From contig NZ_KK037166.1 of the NCBI RefSeq assembly GCF_000568255.1, forward strand, positions 3,257,305 to 3,307,881: a stretch of DNA of 50,577 nt. The letters run 5' to 3'. This document shows, piece by piece, positions 7,499-16,166 of this stretch. The notes beneath the pieces are model-generated. The model was given only the letters and a program-made list of their open reading frames with translations. It made no database searches and was not told where the DNA came from. How positions within the stretch are numbered: the first letter of the stretch is position 1; each line of letters begins with the position of its first letter. Both the position numbers and the translations under genes were made by a program. Source of the stretch: Kutzneria sp. 744 (lineage in GTDB: Bacteria > Actinomycetota > Actinomycetes > Mycobacteriales > Pseudonocardiaceae).

Positions 7499-8739
7499 TC
7501 AGTTGCCAAGGATGGCCAGAAACGCGCGAGTCGCAGGAGACAGGGCCACCCCGGAGGGTGTGGCGGCGTGCACGGCGCGGGTCGGGACCTCGTCGGGATG
7601 CAGCCGCACCAGGCAGATGTCCGAACGCACGGACTCGGCGGCAATGGACGGGATGAGCGTGATGCCCACGCCCGCCGCCACAAAGCCCTGCTTGGCCATC
7701 CAGTCCCGGGCCACGAAACCGATCCGCGGCCGGAACCCCCGAGCCAGACACGAACTGATCAAGGTCTCCTCCGGCCGGTCGCTGCCGGCGAGAACTTATC
7801 ACTCTAAAGGGATGTCCCCTTTCATTTGTGTTTGATTATCGCGCTCGCGTAGGGGCCCAAATTTGTGCTCGCTAGGGCTAAAGTGAATGATGAGCGCATA
7901 CCCAGTTAAGACGTAATATCCGTCACTCCGCGTGTCGGCGAGTTCTTAATGCCCGGGCTTTCGGTCACTCATTTGATGCTCTAGAGATTAGGCAAACAGA
8001 GGACCGGAATTCGTAGCACAAAGCATGGTAGCGGTTCCACATTGTTAATGCAGTCGGTAGTTTCCGCGTCATATCTGGACACCGATATGCCGAATCTAAG
8101 CAGGTTCCCCGCGATTTAGCCTTCTTGGTGCCGTTCGAGAGCCACCTACCCGACTAACGTATAGGTACAGCGTGGATGAATGGATCATTGGTGTCAGCCG
8201 AGATCTAACACAGTACCAAATTTCGACAGTTGCTCGGCTTGAAATAGACGAACTCTAGAGCTATGCCCTAACACGTCGCCGGACAGCACGGCCACGTCCA
8301 GCTCGCCGGCCCGCAGCTGCCGGGCCAGCCCCGGGGTGTAGGCCCGGTCAGCGTCACCGTGACCGCCGGATGGGCGGCCCGGAAGGCGGCGATGGCCTTG
8401 GGCACCAGGGAGGCGTCGGCGGTGGCGAAAGCGCCGACGCGCAGCCGGCCCGTCGCCAACTCGCGGAGGTCGGCCAGCTCCCGACGGGCCGCCTCCAACC
8501 GGTCCAGCACCGCCTCGGCGTGCAGGAGCAGCCGCCGGCCCGGCTCGGTCGGGCGGACACCACGCGGCAGCCGGGCGAACAGCGGCGTGCCGGTTTTTTT
8601 TCTCCAGCGCGGAGATCTGATGGGAGATCGCCGACTGCGTGTAGCCGAGCCGGCTGCCGGCCGCCGTGAACGAACCAAGCCGGGCGACCTCGACGAAGAT
8701 CCGCAGCAAACCGCTCGACAACTCATGCGTGTCCGGCAT
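7499..8739 (-). pseudogene. LysR-family regulator, broken in this sequence (two frameshifts plus a non-coding block)
   Basis: The N-terminus (LLRIFVEVARLGSFTAAGSR, then a helix ending ISALEKK) is a normal LysR winged helix-turn-helix. At a run of eight T (8594-8601) the frame shifts by one base; the continuation TGTPLFARLPRGVRPTEPG is in another frame. Near 8341-8345 the frame shifts back to YTPGLARQLRAGELDVAVLSGD. The protein then stops making sense at about 8272, and the C-terminal effector domain reappears only at about 7790-7499 (RPEETLISSCLARGFRPRIGF through PATRAFLAILGN). About 45-50 expected residues are missing between the parts. The gene is divergent from the dehydrogenase at 8798, its most likely target. 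Assembly error at contig ends explains all three defects better than genuine decay. Confidence 0.75.
7791..8272. other. Anomalous ~480-bp block, probable assembly-gap filler
   Basis: GC falls abruptly to about 49% (hand count over 7801-8270) against about 70% on both sides. Stops occur in every frame, and there is no codon bias, terminal repeat, target duplication or recognisable protein. Its ends coincide exactly with the points where the LysR gene loses homology. I find no biological feature in it. Confidence 0.7.
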
Positions 8740-8797
8740 GCCATCCATGCTAGACATTCGCTGGTGGCATCGCTGCGAGAACCCTAGCGTCGATGCC

Positions 8798-9589
8798 ATG
8801 GAAAAGATCGCGTTTCTCGGGCTGGGCTCGATGGGCCTGCCGATGGCCCGCCGCCTGCTGGCCGCCGGCTACGAGCTGACGGTGTGGAACCGGACCGCCG
8901 CGAAGGCGGAGTTGCTTGCGTCAGAGGGTGCCAAGGTCGCCATCACACCGGCCGAAGCCGCGTGGGACGCCGACGTGATCGTCACGATGCTGGCCGACCC
9001 GGAAGCGGTGCACGCGGTCGTCGGCGCAATGCTCCCGGCCCTGCGCCCGGGCAAGCGCCTGATCGACATGTCCTCCATCGGCCCGCAGTCCTTCGCGGAA
9101 CTCGCCGCCAAGCTCCCCGAGGGCGTCACCGCGATCGACGCCCCGGTGCTGGGCAGCGTCGACCGGGCCGCCGCCGGTCAGCTGATCCTGTTCGTCGGCG
9201 GCGATCCGACTCCGGTGCAGGGCATCCTGGAGCAGTTCGGCCGCATCACCCGCTGCGGCGGCCCGGGCGCCGGCTCGGCACTGAAGATCGTCGTCATCAC
9301 GGCGGTGATCGTCGGCGTCACGGAGATCGCCGAGGCGATGAAACTCGCCGCCACCTATGGCCTTTCCGAGGATCTGGTCACGACCGCCCTGACCAACAGC
9401 CCGCTGGGCGGGGTCGCGGCGCGGGCCTTCGCCGAGGGCGTGCACTACCCGATTCGCTTGGCGGCCAAGGATGTCGCGCTGGCGACGGCGTCGGCCGACC
9501 TGCCGCTCGCCCGCACCGTGCACGGGCAGCTGGCCTGGCTGGCCGACACCGAGCAGGACCTGGGCAAGGTGGTCGACCAGCTGCGCTGA
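8798..9589 (+). CDS. NAD(P)-dependent beta-hydroxyacid dehydrogenase-like oxidoreductase
   Basis: This 263-residue protein belongs to the 3-hydroxyisobutyrate dehydrogenase / 6-phosphogluconate dehydrogenase superfamily. The Rossmann motif KIAFLGLGSMGLPMARRLL is at the N-terminus and the all-alpha domain follows PGAGSALKIVV (about residue 167). The catalytic-lysine position is kept (LKIV), but the Asn usually four residues later is Ile (KIVVI), so the substrate or chemistry may depart from the standard hydroxyacid reaction. Length is slightly short (usual 285-300). ATG 8798 is chosen because the Rossmann fold starts immediately. There is no strong ribosome site, so the mRNA may be leaderless. 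It is divergent from the broken LysR gene and followed by a GC-rich hairpin. Confidence 0.85.
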   Translation: MEKIAFLGLGSMGLPMARRLLAAGYELTVWNRTAAKAELLASEGAKVAITPAEAAWDADVIVTMLADPEAVHAVVGAMLPALRPGKRLIDMSSIGPQSFAELAAKLPEGVTAIDAPVLGSVDRAAAGQLILFVGGDPTPVQGILEQFGRITRCGGPGAGSALKIVVITAVIVGVTEIAEAMKLAATYGLSEDLVTTALTNSPLGGVAARAFAEGVHYPIRLAAKDVALATASADLPLARTVHGQLAWLADTEQDLGKVVDQLR

Positions 9590-9625
9590 ACCTGATCGGC
9601 CCTCGTCGCGTTGAGACGAACGGGC

Positions 9626-9649
9626 GCGGCGCGAACCCGGGCGCGCCGC
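9626..9649 (+). terminator. GC-rich hairpin between the dehydrogenase and LuxR genes
   Basis: GCGGCGCG (9626-9633) pairs with CGCGCCGC (9642-9649) around an 8-nt loop, 37 bp after the dehydrogenase stop. It probably separates the two transcription units. Confidence 0.55.
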
Positions 9650-9684
9650 CGTGTACCGTGCCCGCGACGAGTGCAGGGGTGCCC

Positions 9685-10470
9685 GTGGCGGAATTGGCTT
9701 CGCGCGACTACGAACGCATGCTCGACCTGGCGGTTGCGGTGATGGACAGCCGCAACGTCGACCAGACGTGGTCGCTCGTGGCCGACGAATTGATCCGATC
9801 ATTGCACGGCACCACGTGTGTGCTGTCCCGCAGCCACCGCTTCGTCAGCCGCGTCATCGTGCTGGACGAGGTCGAGGTGTGGACGCCGTGGTTCCGCGGC
9901 GTGCTGCCGCCGGAAGCCGAGGAGCGGGGCCGGATGCCGCTGCACCCGCTGGTGCGGCACTACGCCGAGACCGGCGACGGCGAGCCCCGGACCGTCAGCG
10001 ACCTGCTGGACGACCGGACGTGGCGGTCGACGGAGACGTTCGGCTCGCTGCGCGGAACCTCCGGCGCGACAAGGCATATCGCCCTGCCGCTGCACGACAT
10101 GTCCGGCGCCAACCGGGGCTTTGTGCTCGGCCGGTCCGGGATGGACTTCACCGACCGGGAACGGGCCTTCGTGCGGCGGCTGCAACCGTTGCTACGCAGG
10201 GTGGACGGCCATGTGCGGCAGCTGAAGCTGTGGCAGGACAAGGCAATCGACGGCATGGACCGAGCCGCCGAGGTGAAGCTGACCAGTCGCGAGATCACCG
10301 TGCTGTCGCTGCTGGCCTCCGGGCTCACCGCCGGCGGCATCGCCAGCCGCCTCGGCGCGTCGCCGCGGACCGTCCACAAGCACCTGGAGAACATCTACCG
10401 CAAGCTCGGCACGTCCGACCGGCTCACCACCGTGCTGAGGGCCCAGCGGTTCGGAATCCTGCCGTCATAG
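9685..10470 (+). CDS. LuxR-family transcriptional regulator
   Basis: A 261-residue protein. The C-terminal helix-turn-helix (KLTSREITVLSLLASGLTA, then ASRLGASPRTVHKHLENIYRKLGT, about 197-245) is a typical GerE/LuxR DNA-binding domain. The N-terminal 190 residues look like a GAF-type sensory region but carry no motif I can assign to a ligand, and no receiver aspartate pocket is evident. GTG 9685 is chosen because AGGGG lies 5 nt upstream; earlier in-frame GTG codons lack such a site. It is convergent with the isomerase gene and overlaps its end by 6 bp. Its target is unknown. Confidence 0.85.
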   Translation: MAELASRDYERMLDLAVAVMDSRNVDQTWSLVADELIRSLHGTTCVLSRSHRFVSRVIVLDEVEVWTPWFRGVLPPEAEERGRMPLHPLVRHYAETGDGEPRTVSDLLDDRTWRSTETFGSLRGTSGATRHIALPLHDMSGANRGFVLGRSGMDFTDRERAFVRRLQPLLRRVDGHVRQLKLWQDKAIDGMDRAAEVKLTSREITVLSLLASGLTAGGIASRLGASPRTVHKHLENIYRKLGTSDRLTTVLRAQRFGILPS

Positions 10471-11256
10471 CAGGGAAACGCCGCTCTCGGCCGCGATGAG
10501 ACGCAGCGACGCCACGCTGTCCCGCGTGGCCTGCACGGTGCCGCCGACCGGCGCCGAGTAGTGCGTCTCGATCGACAGGTACTCGTCGTAGCCGGCGTCG
10601 GCCAGGCCGCGCAGCTGGCTCGGCCAGCCCACGATGCCCGCGCCCGGCTTCACCCAGCCCTGGTCGTGCGCGTAGTCCTTGACGTGCACGTGGGCCACCG
10701 CCTCGGCCACCTTGCCGCAGTTCACCGTGTCCGGCTCCGTGCGGCGGAAGCGGGCCTCGTTGGCCGGGTCCCAGACCACGCCCAGCAGGCCCGGCGCCAT
10801 CTTGCCCAGCAGCTCGTCGGCCTCGGCCACCGTGGCCACCATGCAGGCCTCGTCGATCTCCAGCAGCAGTGTGAAGCCCGCCGCCCGCACCTGGTTGGAC
10901 GCCGCCGACAGCACGTCGGCCAACCACGGCAGGTACCAGTCGCGGTCGTCCACCCGCAGCCCCGAGAACACCCGGATCGCCGTCGCCCCGACCAGGTCCG
11001 CGATCTCCATGCCGCGGTCCAGGTGCTCCCAGATCGCCTTCGTCGCCTTCAGGAACGGCGTGTCCACCACCGGGCAGGCGAAGCCGCCCGCCGCCAGCGC
11101 GTCCCGGAACTCCCGCAGCCGGGACTGCTCGTGGTGCACCACGTTGCGGCCGCCGACGCTGCGCAGCTCGACCGCGGACAGCCCGAGCGCCTCGCACTCG
11201 CGCAGCGCCGTGTCCAGGTCGGGCGCGATCTCGTCGGTGATGACGGACAGCCGCAT
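10465..11256 (-). CDS. Sugar phosphate isomerase/epimerase-like TIM-barrel protein
   Basis: At 263 residues this has the usual size for the xylose-isomerase-like TIM barrel (AP endonuclease 2 superfamily). Visible metal-ligand candidates are the Glu of LLLEIDEACM, the Asp of GVVWDPANEA, the His of AHVHVKDYA and the Glu of YLSIETHYS, spaced as in IolE/hydroxypyruvate-isomerase-like members. These enzymes isomerise or epimerise small sugars or polyols in the cytoplasm; the substrate is not predictable. It starts at ATG 11256, about 135 bp after the GNAT operon on the same strand, and could be co-transcribed. The 3' end overlaps the convergent LuxR gene by 6 bp. Confidence 0.8.
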   Translation of the reverse strand: MRLSVITDEIAPDLDTALRECEALGLSAVELRSVGGRNVVHHEQSRLREFRDALAAGGFACPVVDTPFLKATKAIWEHLDRGMEIADLVGATAIRVFSGLRVDDRDWYLPWLADVLSAASNQVRAAGFTLLLEIDEACMVATVAEADELLGKMAPGLLGVVWDPANEARFRRTEPDTVNCGKVAEAVAHVHVKDYAHDQGWVKPGAGIVGWPSQLRGLADAGYDEYLSIETHYSAPVGGTVQATRDSVASLRLIAAESGVSLL

Positions 11257-11391
11257 GCTGCTTCCACTCCACTGTCGGCAGGGTCCCCCGTGGAGTACCA
11301 GCTACAGCCGGTCGGCGCAACGGCTACCCCCCGTCACAGCCCCGGCAGCCGGGTCAGACGCGACAATCGGTCGAAAATCCGAGACGATCGG

Positions 11392-12390
11392 TCACAGTGG
11401 TTGCAGCCCGGCAAGCTCCCGGCTCACCACCCCGAAACGCCGAACCGTCGCGAATCCCAGCCGGTGGTTGACGTCCGCCATGTGCGTGTTGGCCACGCCG
11501 GTGGACGTCCACACCTGCTTCAGGTCGTCCCTGCCGGCGGTGAACCAGCGCAGCATGTCGGCCTTCATCGCCAGCCCCAGCCCGCGCCCGCGGTGCGCGC
11601 CGAGCACGACCGTGTCGCCCTGCATCAGCCGCCGCCGATCCGACGGTCGGGCCTCCAGCTCCGTCAGGCCGGCGACCTCGCCCCGCGCGTCGACCGCGAC
11701 GACCGTCCGGTGTTCGATGCCGTGCTCGTGGTGGTCGGCCTCGATCCGGCGCACCCGTTCCACCGTCCAGTCCGGCGCCGTCAACGCGGATTCGCCGGTC
11801 GGCGCGTCGCCGATGGCCCGGCGGGCGGCGGCGAAGGCCTCGACCAGATCATCCGGCGCATGTCCGGTCCACCGCACGAGCCGATATCCCTCGGGCACGT
11901 CGACCTCCCACCGTGCACGGTCGACCCCGCCCAACTCCATGATCTGCAGCATCGTGCTGTGCACCAACCGAAACCCGTGCCGCCGGATCCACTTGCCGCT
12001 GTCCCCGTCGAGGTTGACGTTCCAGCCCTCGACCACGGTGCGGCCACGCTCGCCGAGCAGCGGAGCCACGAACTTCAGCAGTTCCGTGCCGATGCCCTGC
12101 CGCCGCAACTCCGGATGGACGGCGATATCCAGCGCGGCGAGGTGGTCATTGCCGTCGACCGGCAGGCTGACATGGACCCGACCGACCAGCCGGCCGTCCC
12201 GGTACGCGGTCCAGAGCAGCAGCTCGCCGAGCTGAACCTGCGGCGCACGCAGGCCGGAGATCGTCGCCGCCCTGGTCGGCGCCGGGAGCTCCGGGAAGTC
12301 GCTCCGGTAGGCGGCCAGCCTCATCTCGTGGTAGTCGTCCCACTCCGCTTCGCCGGCCCCGGCCACGTCGAACAACCGCACATCGAGCAT
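11392..12390 (-). CDS. Tandem-domain GNAT N-acetyltransferase
   Basis: The 332-residue protein has two GNAT folds. The first (about 1-165) has the acetyl-CoA loop VHPELRRQGIGTELL. The second (about 170-332) has AHRGRGLGLAMKADMLRW and ends NTHMADVNHRLGFATVRRFGVV. The architecture resembles mycothiol-synthase-like double GNATs, but the acceptor is unknown. ATG 12390 is supported by GGGGAGA 5 nt upstream. It is the last of three acetyltransferase genes in one minus-strand operon and is a close paralogue of the broken gene directly upstream. That similarity lets one estimate that about 51 residues are missing from the broken copy. Confidence 0.85.
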   Translation of the reverse strand: MLDVRLFDVAGAGEAEWDDYHEMRLAAYRSDFPELPAPTRAATISGLRAPQVQLGELLLWTAYRDGRLVGRVHVSLPVDGNDHLAALDIAVHPELRRQGIGTELLKFVAPLLGERGRTVVEGWNVNLDGDSGKWIRRHGFRLVHSTMLQIMELGGVDRARWEVDVPEGYRLVRWTGHAPDDLVEAFAAARRAIGDAPTGESALTAPDWTVERVRRIEADHHEHGIEHRTVVAVDARGEVAGLTELEARPSDRRRLMQGDTVVLGAHRGRGLGLAMKADMLRWFTAGRDDLKQVWTSTGVANTHMADVNHRLGFATVRRFGVVSRELAGLQPL

Positions 12391-12407
12391 CAGATCTCCC
12401 CCAGGAG

Positions 12408-13389
12408 TCACAGGCCTGCCAGGTCCCGGTTCACCACGCTGTACCGACGGACCGTCGCGAAGCCCAGGCGGTGGTTGACGTCGGCCATGTACTGGTTGGC
12501 GGTCGCGGTGGAGGTCCACACCCGCCGCAGCGAGGGGTTGTCGGCGGTGATCCAGCGGAGCATGGCGGCCTTCATGGCCTGGCCGAGGCCGTGGCCGCGG
12601 TGGACACTAGGCGTATTACTGTGGGAATCTAGAAGCATCCCTGTGGGCTAACTGACTAAATAGTCCACACGGAACTTAAGACTTTTAGTATGCCCGGGTT
12701 TGCAGGTCGTTGATCAGCGGGCATTGCCAAATGCTCAGGGGGCGCGGTACCGGCCGGACGCGGTCGACGGTCCAGGTCGGGGTGCGCCAGGCGGAGCCGC
12801 CGGGCGGGGCGTCGCCGATGGCGTGGCGGGCCCGGGCGTAGGACTCGACGAGGTGCTCGGGGGCCTGCCCGATCCAGCGCACGAGGCGATAGCCGAGCGG
12901 CGTGGGGACGTCCCAGATGTCCGGGTCGACCTCGGCGAACTCCAACAGTTGGAAAACAGAGGTGGTGGCGGTGCGGAAACCGAGCGCGGTGGCGAAGCGG
13001 TCGCCCGGGGAGTTGGACTCGACCCGAGACACCTCGACGGTCACGCGGCCGCGGTCACGCAATGCCGCGGCGGCGGTGTGCAGCAACAGGGTGCCGATGC
13101 CGTGCCGGCGCAGTTCGGGGTGCACGACCAGCCGGACCATGCCCAGGTGCTCGTTGCCGTCCACGGGCAGCTGAGCGGCCAGGGCGCCGACCAGCCGGCC
13201 GTCGACGCGGGCGGTCCAGGCCACGCTCTCGCCGAGGTCGACGTCGGGGTTGCGCAGCCGGATCAGCACGGCCTCGCGGGTCGGCGGCGCGACGTTGGGG
13301 TAGTCCACCTTGCTCACGGCGAGGTGCAGCTCGTGGTGCTCGTCGACGTCGGCGGTCAGCGGGTCGACGAGCCGGATCTCCGGCGTCAC
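12408..13389 (-). pseudogene. Second tandem-domain GNAT acetyltransferase, interrupted in this sequence
   Basis: The 5' part reads from GTG 13389 (TPEIRLVDPLTADVDEHHEL) through VVHPELRRHGIGTLLL to TWTVDRVR at about 12745. The 3' part resumes at about 12606 with VHRGHGLGQAMKAAMLRWITA and ends DLAGL at 12410. By alignment with the downstream paralogue, about 51 codons between the two acetyl-CoA motifs are absent, replaced by about 130 bp of non-coding sequence with stops. The GTG start overlaps the stop of the preceding GNAT gene (GTGA), showing translational coupling in a three-gene operon. I think the gene is intact in the organism and broken only by an assembly gap. Confidence 0.75.
12607..12736. 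other. Anomalous ~130-bp block, probable assembly-gap filler
   Basis: GC is about 49% by hand count inside a gene of about 70% GC. Homology to the paralogous GNAT stops at one edge and resumes at the other. No repeat, ORF or motif is recognisable. Confidence 0.65.
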
Positions 13390-13910
13390 GGTTCGATGAT
13401 CCACGTGTCGAGCCGCAGCGACCGCCCTTTTGACTGAACCTCGACCGGATCGGCGTCGCTGAGCCGCGCCCCGAGCGCCCGGGCCACGGCCACGCTGGCG
13501 GTGTTCTCCGCCTCGATCTCCAGCAGCACGTGCGGCAGCCCCACGGCCCGCAGCGCGAACTCGGTGATCACCTGGGCCGACCGCACGGCCAGTCCCTGCC
13601 GGCGGTGCCGCTTGCCGACGACGTAGCCCACCATGCACAGCGCGGGCCGCAGGAACACCATGCCCAGCGGCACATCCTCGCCCGCACGGGTGATGGCCAG
13701 GTGCAACCGGTTCTCCTCGGCCCTGGTCCGGCGCATGACCGCCAGGTAGTCCCGCGCGGCGGCCAGGTCGAACGGCGAGGCGATGGGCGTGCGCAGCGCC
13801 ACATCGGGGTCGTCGAACAGGTCCACCATCACCGGCAGGTCGGCGTCGGTGAAATCCCGCAGCAGCAGCCCGTTCCCGGTGATGGCCAACGGCGAGGCGA
13901 ACGGGTTCAT
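13386..13910 (-). CDS. Single-domain GNAT acetyltransferase (RimJ/RimL-like)
   Basis: A 174-residue GNAT of the ribosomal-protein/amino-acid acetyltransferase type: it opens LLLRDFTDADLPVMVDLFDDPDV, has the acetyl-CoA loop GKRHRRQGLAVRSAQVITEFAL, and closes with HVLLEIEAENTASVAVARALGA. It starts at ATG 13910 and its TGA overlaps the GTG of the next GNAT gene, so it heads the acetyltransferase operon. The start is about 60 bp from the divergent CocE-type hydrolase, so the two share a compact promoter region. The substrate is unknown. Confidence 0.85.
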   Translation of the reverse strand: MNPFASPLAITGNGLLLRDFTDADLPVMVDLFDDPDVALRTPIASPFDLAAARDYLAVMRRTRAEENRLHLAITRAGEDVPLGMVFLRPALCMVGYVVGKRHRRQGLAVRSAQVITEFALRAVGLPHVLLEIEAENTASVAVARALGARLSDADPVEVQSKGRSLRLDTWIIEP

Positions 13911-13973
13911 GGCCCAACAATGCCAGACATACCGGTTCGACATCGGGCGGACGATGCTGCACGATCCTTGCCC

Positions 13974-15521
13974 ATGCGCTTCATCGTGGACACCGATGTG
14001 CCGGTCGTGACCAGGGACGGCACCGCGCTGGCCACGAACGTCTGGCGGCCCGCCGACGAGCGGCCGGCGCCGGTCCTGCTGCTGCGCACCCCGTACGGCA
14101 AGGACGACATCGCCAGTTACGGCGGCAACCGCCCGAACCTGTTCGCCCTGTTGGAAGCCGGTTACGCGGTGGTCGTCCAGTGCTGCCGCGGCACCGCGCG
14201 GTCCGGCGGTGTGCACGTGCCGCACGAGAACGAGGCCGCCGACAGCGCGGACACCCTGGCCTGGCTGCGCGAACAGCCTTGGTGCGACGGCAACATCGGC
14301 GGCTTCGGGGCGTCCTACCAGGGCGCGGTGCAGTGGCAGTCGGCGGAGTTGTTGCAGGCCATCGCTCCGATCTTCGCCACGGCCGACTTCTACCGGGCCC
14401 CGTGGTACTCCCCCGGCGGCGCGATGTCCCTGCACACCGTGCTGACGTGGATCACCGCCAACGCCGCCGGCGAAGCTCTCAAAACCGGTGCGGTGCAGGA
14501 CCTTCCGGAGATCATGCGGCAGCAGTTCGACACCCTGCCGACCCGGGACCACCCCGTGCTGGCCAAGCACTTCCCTTGGCTGGACACGGTTTTCGCGCAC
14601 CCCGAGCACGACGGCTACTGGCAGCGGCTGGCCCCGGCGGCCAAGGCCCCGGCGCTGAGCATCGGCGGCTGGTACGACGTCTTCGTCGACGAAACCGTGC
14701 GCTCGCACAACGAACGCCTGATCATCGGGCCTTGGACCCACCTCAGCACCGACTACCGCGGCGCCAACCTGACCGACGCGCACCTGCGCTTCTTCGACCA
14801 GTGGCTGCGCGGCAAGCCGGACGACTCGGCGCCGGTGCGGATCTTCGTGATGGGCATCGACCAGTGGCGCGACGAGCAGGCGTGGCCGCTGCCCGACACC
14901 CGGCGCATGGACTACTTCCTCGGCGAGGGAACACTTTCCGCGTCGCCGATGAGGACCGGCGCCACCACGTACCGGTACGACCCGCTCGACCCCACGCCCA
15001 CGATCGGCGGCAACACCCTTGCCGCCGATGCCGGCCCGCGCGACCAGCGGCCGGTCGAGGCGCGCCAGGATGTGCTGTGCTTCACCGGCCCGCCACTGGG
15101 TGATCCGCTGGAGGTCACCGGTCACGTCTCGCTGACCCTTTTCGTGTCCAGTTCGGCCGTGGACACGGACTTCATGGGCAAGCTGGTGGACGTGCACCCC
15201 GACGGCACGGCGATCAACCTGTGCGAGGGCATGCTGCGCGCCCGCTACCGCAACTCCCTGTCCGCGCCGGAACTGCTGACGCCGCAACGGGTCTACGAGC
15301 TGACGCTGGACCTTTCCGTGACGTCCACCGTGTTCCTGCCCGGCCACCGCATCCGGCTGGAGGTGTCCAGCAGCAACTTCCCGCGCTACGACCGCAATCC
15401 CAACACGGGAGGCGTGGTCGCGGCGGCGGGCCCGGGCGATGTGGTGGTCGCCGAGAACACCGTGCACTTCGGGCCCGCCCGCCCCAGCCGGCTGTCACTG
15501 CCGGTGATCAGCGCCAGGTGA
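13974..15521 (+). CDS. CocE/NonD-family alpha/beta hydrolase (X-Pro dipeptidyl-peptidase-like)
   Basis: At 515 residues it has the two-part structure of the CocE/X-Pro family. The hydrolase domain has oxyanion/lid motifs RTPYGKDD and QCCRGTARSGG, the nucleophile elbow GFGASYQGAVQW (usually G-x-S-Y-x-G), the Asp candidate in GGWYDVFVDET and the His in LIIGPWTH. A C-terminal jelly-roll follows from about residue 320 (YFLGEGTLS onward, ending RIRLEVSSSNFPRYDRN). These enzymes hydrolyse esters or amides such as cocaine-like esters, beta-lactam esters or X-Pro peptides. No signal peptide is seen, so it is likely cytoplasmic. Its 3' end overlaps the convergent nitroreductase gene by 14 bp. Confidence 0.88.
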   Translation: MRFIVDTDVPVVTRDGTALATNVWRPADERPAPVLLLRTPYGKDDIASYGGNRPNLFALLEAGYAVVVQCCRGTARSGGVHVPHENEAADSADTLAWLREQPWCDGNIGGFGASYQGAVQWQSAELLQAIAPIFATADFYRAPWYSPGGAMSLHTVLTWITANAAGEALKTGAVQDLPEIMRQQFDTLPTRDHPVLAKHFPWLDTVFAHPEHDGYWQRLAPAAKAPALSIGGWYDVFVDETVRSHNERLIIGPWTHLSTDYRGANLTDAHLRFFDQWLRGKPDDSAPVRIFVMGIDQWRDEQAWPLPDTRRMDYFLGEGTLSASPMRTGATTYRYDPLDPTPTIGGNTLAADAGPRDQRPVEARQDVLCFTGPPLGDPLEVTGHVSLTLFVSSSAVDTDFMGKLVDVHPDGTAINLCEGMLRARYRNSLSAPELLTPQRVYELTLDLSVTSTVFLPGHRIRLEVSSSNFPRYDRNPNTGGVVAAAGPGDVVVAENTVHFGPARPSRLSLPVISAR

Positions 15522-16098
15522 CCAGGTCGTCCAACGGGATCTGCTTGGGCCGGTTGGCCAGGCTGCTGGGGACGGCGCGGGAGTTGTCGTCGGAGTAGCC
15601 CAGCGTCAGGAAACCGGCCAGGCCCACGTCCTTCGGCAGGCCGATGAGCTCGTCGAGGCCGTCGGCGTGCGGCCCGAAGAAGCCGGTGGCCAGGCCCTCG
15701 TTGGCCGCCGCAAGCTGGAGCAGCACCAGCAGGCTCCCGCTGTCGAACCACCAGAACGGCACCGGCCACTCGCCCTCCTCGCCCTCGCCGGTGACCTTGT
15801 CGGGCTGCCGGTAGCGCTCGTGGTAGGACTCCTCGCGGATGCCGATCGCGATGAGCACCGGGGCCACCGAGATCCACGGCTTCATGCCGCCGTCGAGGTA
15901 GGTCTGCTCGGTCAGGTCGGCGACCTTGCGGCGGAGCTCCGGGTCGGTGATGACGATCAGCCGGTGCCCCTGGCTGAAGCCGGCGCTGGGCGCGCGGTGC
16001 ACCACCTTCACGATCCGGCGCAGCACGTCCTCCGGCACCGGGTCGGGGCGGTAGCTGCGCACCATTCGGCGGGCGCGGAGCACTTCGGCGAAGTCCAC
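15508..16098 (-). CDS. Nitroreductase-family FMN oxidoreductase
   Basis: The 196-residue protein starts MDFAEVLRARRMVRSYRPDPVPEDVLRRIV, the FMN-binding opening of the nitroreductase family (R-R-x-x-R-x-F/Y). LLVLLQLAAANEGLATGFFG is the central helix, and LTLGYSD near the C-terminus matches the usual I-x-x-G-Y. It would reduce nitro-aromatics, quinones or related acceptors with NAD(P)H; some members act in F420 or secondary metabolism. The GTG start at 16098 has GAGGAG upstream. It follows the methyltransferase gene by 68 bp on the same strand and may belong to the MFS-methyltransferase unit. Confidence 0.85.
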   Translation of the reverse strand: MDFAEVLRARRMVRSYRPDPVPEDVLRRIVKVVHRAPSAGFSQGHRLIVITDPELRRKVADLTEQTYLDGGMKPWISVAPVLIAIGIREESYHERYRQPDKVTGEGEEGEWPVPFWWFDSGSLLVLLQLAAANEGLATGFFGPHADGLDELIGLPKDVGLAGFLTLGYSDDNSRAVPSSLANRPKQIPLDDLVTWR

Positions 16099-16166
16099 GG
16101 CGTCTCCTCACGTTCGGGCCCTCCAGCATGCCAGGACCGCCGTCACCCGCGAGGGGTTTTATTCGG

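Noticed and set aside
7791-8272. Insertion sequence or recently acquired low-GC element in the LysR gene
   Set aside because: No terminal inverted repeats, target duplication, transposase fragment or codon structure. It also replaces coding sequence instead of just interrupting it. Two similar blocks elsewhere fit gap filler better.
8590-8605. Programmed frameshifting at the A8 tract of the LysR gene
   Set aside because: A slippery run could allow it, but a second, opposite frameshift follows about 250 bp later and the gene is then interrupted, so sequencing or assembly error is simpler.
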